Below are positions 51,491 to 51,630 of a DNA stretch of 51,630 nt, piece after piece. The translations under genes and the position numbers were made by a program. The stretch's first letter is position 1, and every line of letters begins with the position of its first letter. Source of the stretch: Deltaproteobacteria bacterium (lineage in GTDB: Bacteria; Desulfobacterota; Syntrophia; Syntrophales; UBA5619). The notes beneath the pieces were generated by a model. It saw only the letters and a program-made list of their open reading frames with translations, searched no databases and was not told the origin of the DNA. The stretch spans positions 1 through 51,630 of the forward strand of contig JAPLJY010000176.1 of the NCBI GenBank assembly GCA_026388345.1, written 5' to 3'.

Positions 51491-51630
51491 CAGAGACGGT
51501 CTGGGAAAACTGGACAGTGACATAAGTGGCAAAGCTGCTCTATAATGACGCGGAAAGGAGCAGTGGATATGACAAAACGTACGAGAAGGAATCACGGGGC
51601 GACATTCAAGGCCAAGGTAGCAGTGGAGGC
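51491..51630 (+). mobile_element. Left end of an IS3-family insertion sequence, truncated by the window
   Basis: GC content rises again at about 51500. TGGACAGTGACA near 51512 resembles terminal sequences of IS3-type elements. The exact end and target duplication cannot be shown because the right end is outside. Confidence 0.6.
51569..51630 (+). CDS. IS3-family transposase OrfA, 5' part
   Basis: AAGGAG precedes the ATG. The 20 visible codons read MTKRTRRNHGATFKAKVAVE, the characteristic beginning of IS3-family OrfA, an HTH protein that acts with the OrfB integrase domain. The rest lies outside the window. Confidence 0.8.
   Translation, partial: MTKRTRRNHGATFKAKVAVE

Overview
The window looks like a chromosome segment of a GC-rich, strictly anaerobic Desulfobacterota (deltaproteobacterial) bacterium, probably near Syntrophales. 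This rests on gene content and style, not on a database search: ADP-forming acyl-CoA synthetase, many radical-SAM enzymes, several TRAP transporters for organic acids, stand-alone GcvH paralogues, CCG-domain iron-sulfur oxidoreductases and LexA-controlled dinB. The last 1.4 kb is AT-rich and foreign-looking.

Layout. 1-5.8 kb: the end of the ATP synthase operon (atpD partial, atpC), convergent greA, moaA, a methyltransferase and an AmrS-type radical-SAM enzyme. 5.9-8.0 kb: an SOS operon lexA-small membrane protein-dinB with a LexA box inside its promoter. 8.2-15.0 kb: a secreted two-repeat protein broken by TGA, smc, a foreign-looking amidase and a frameshifted nitroreductase. 15.1-38.8 kb: about 24 kb with every gene on the minus strand. 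Read in transcription order from 38.8 kb it holds an XRE-cupin regulator, TPP-dependent E1 alpha/beta (set 2), TRAP dctP, SDR, TRAP dctQM, E2, E1 alpha/beta (set 1), a second TRAP dctPQM, a dctM fragment, SDR, a CMD/AhpD-like protein, and then a lipoate cluster: lipB, lipA, GcvH-like b, GlcD-like, GlcF-like, LplA-like, GcvH-like a, LplA-LplB-like ligase, LipS1-like and LipS2-like. 39.0-41.7 kb: scars of an IS4-type transposase and an oxidoreductase gene, then an amidase and a D-2-hydroxyacid dehydrogenase. 42.1-46.5 kb: a third TRAP system on the plus strand, with low-complexity insertions and two small membrane proteins. 46.7-50 kb: ftsY and split ADP-forming acyl-CoA synthetase genes. 50.2 kb to the end: tRNA-Arg(CCT) followed by an AT-rich island and the start of an IS3-family element.

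How the genes may work together. The TRAP systems would import carboxylates. SDR, 2-hydroxyacid dehydrogenase or GlcDF-like enzymes would oxidise hydroxyacids. The E1/E2 genes would convert a 2-oxo compound to acyl-CoA, and the ADP-forming synthetase could recover ATP. No dihydrolipoamide dehydrogenase (E3) gene lies in the window. Instead a FAD oxidase/iron-sulfur pair sits between two lipoyl-carrier genes and two complete-looking lipoate assembly routes. The most interesting proposal is that the GcvH-like proteins are dedicated lipoyl redox carriers serving the GlcDF-like complex. This resembles the lipoate-binding protein of the sHdr sulfur-oxidation system, but no sHdr genes are present.
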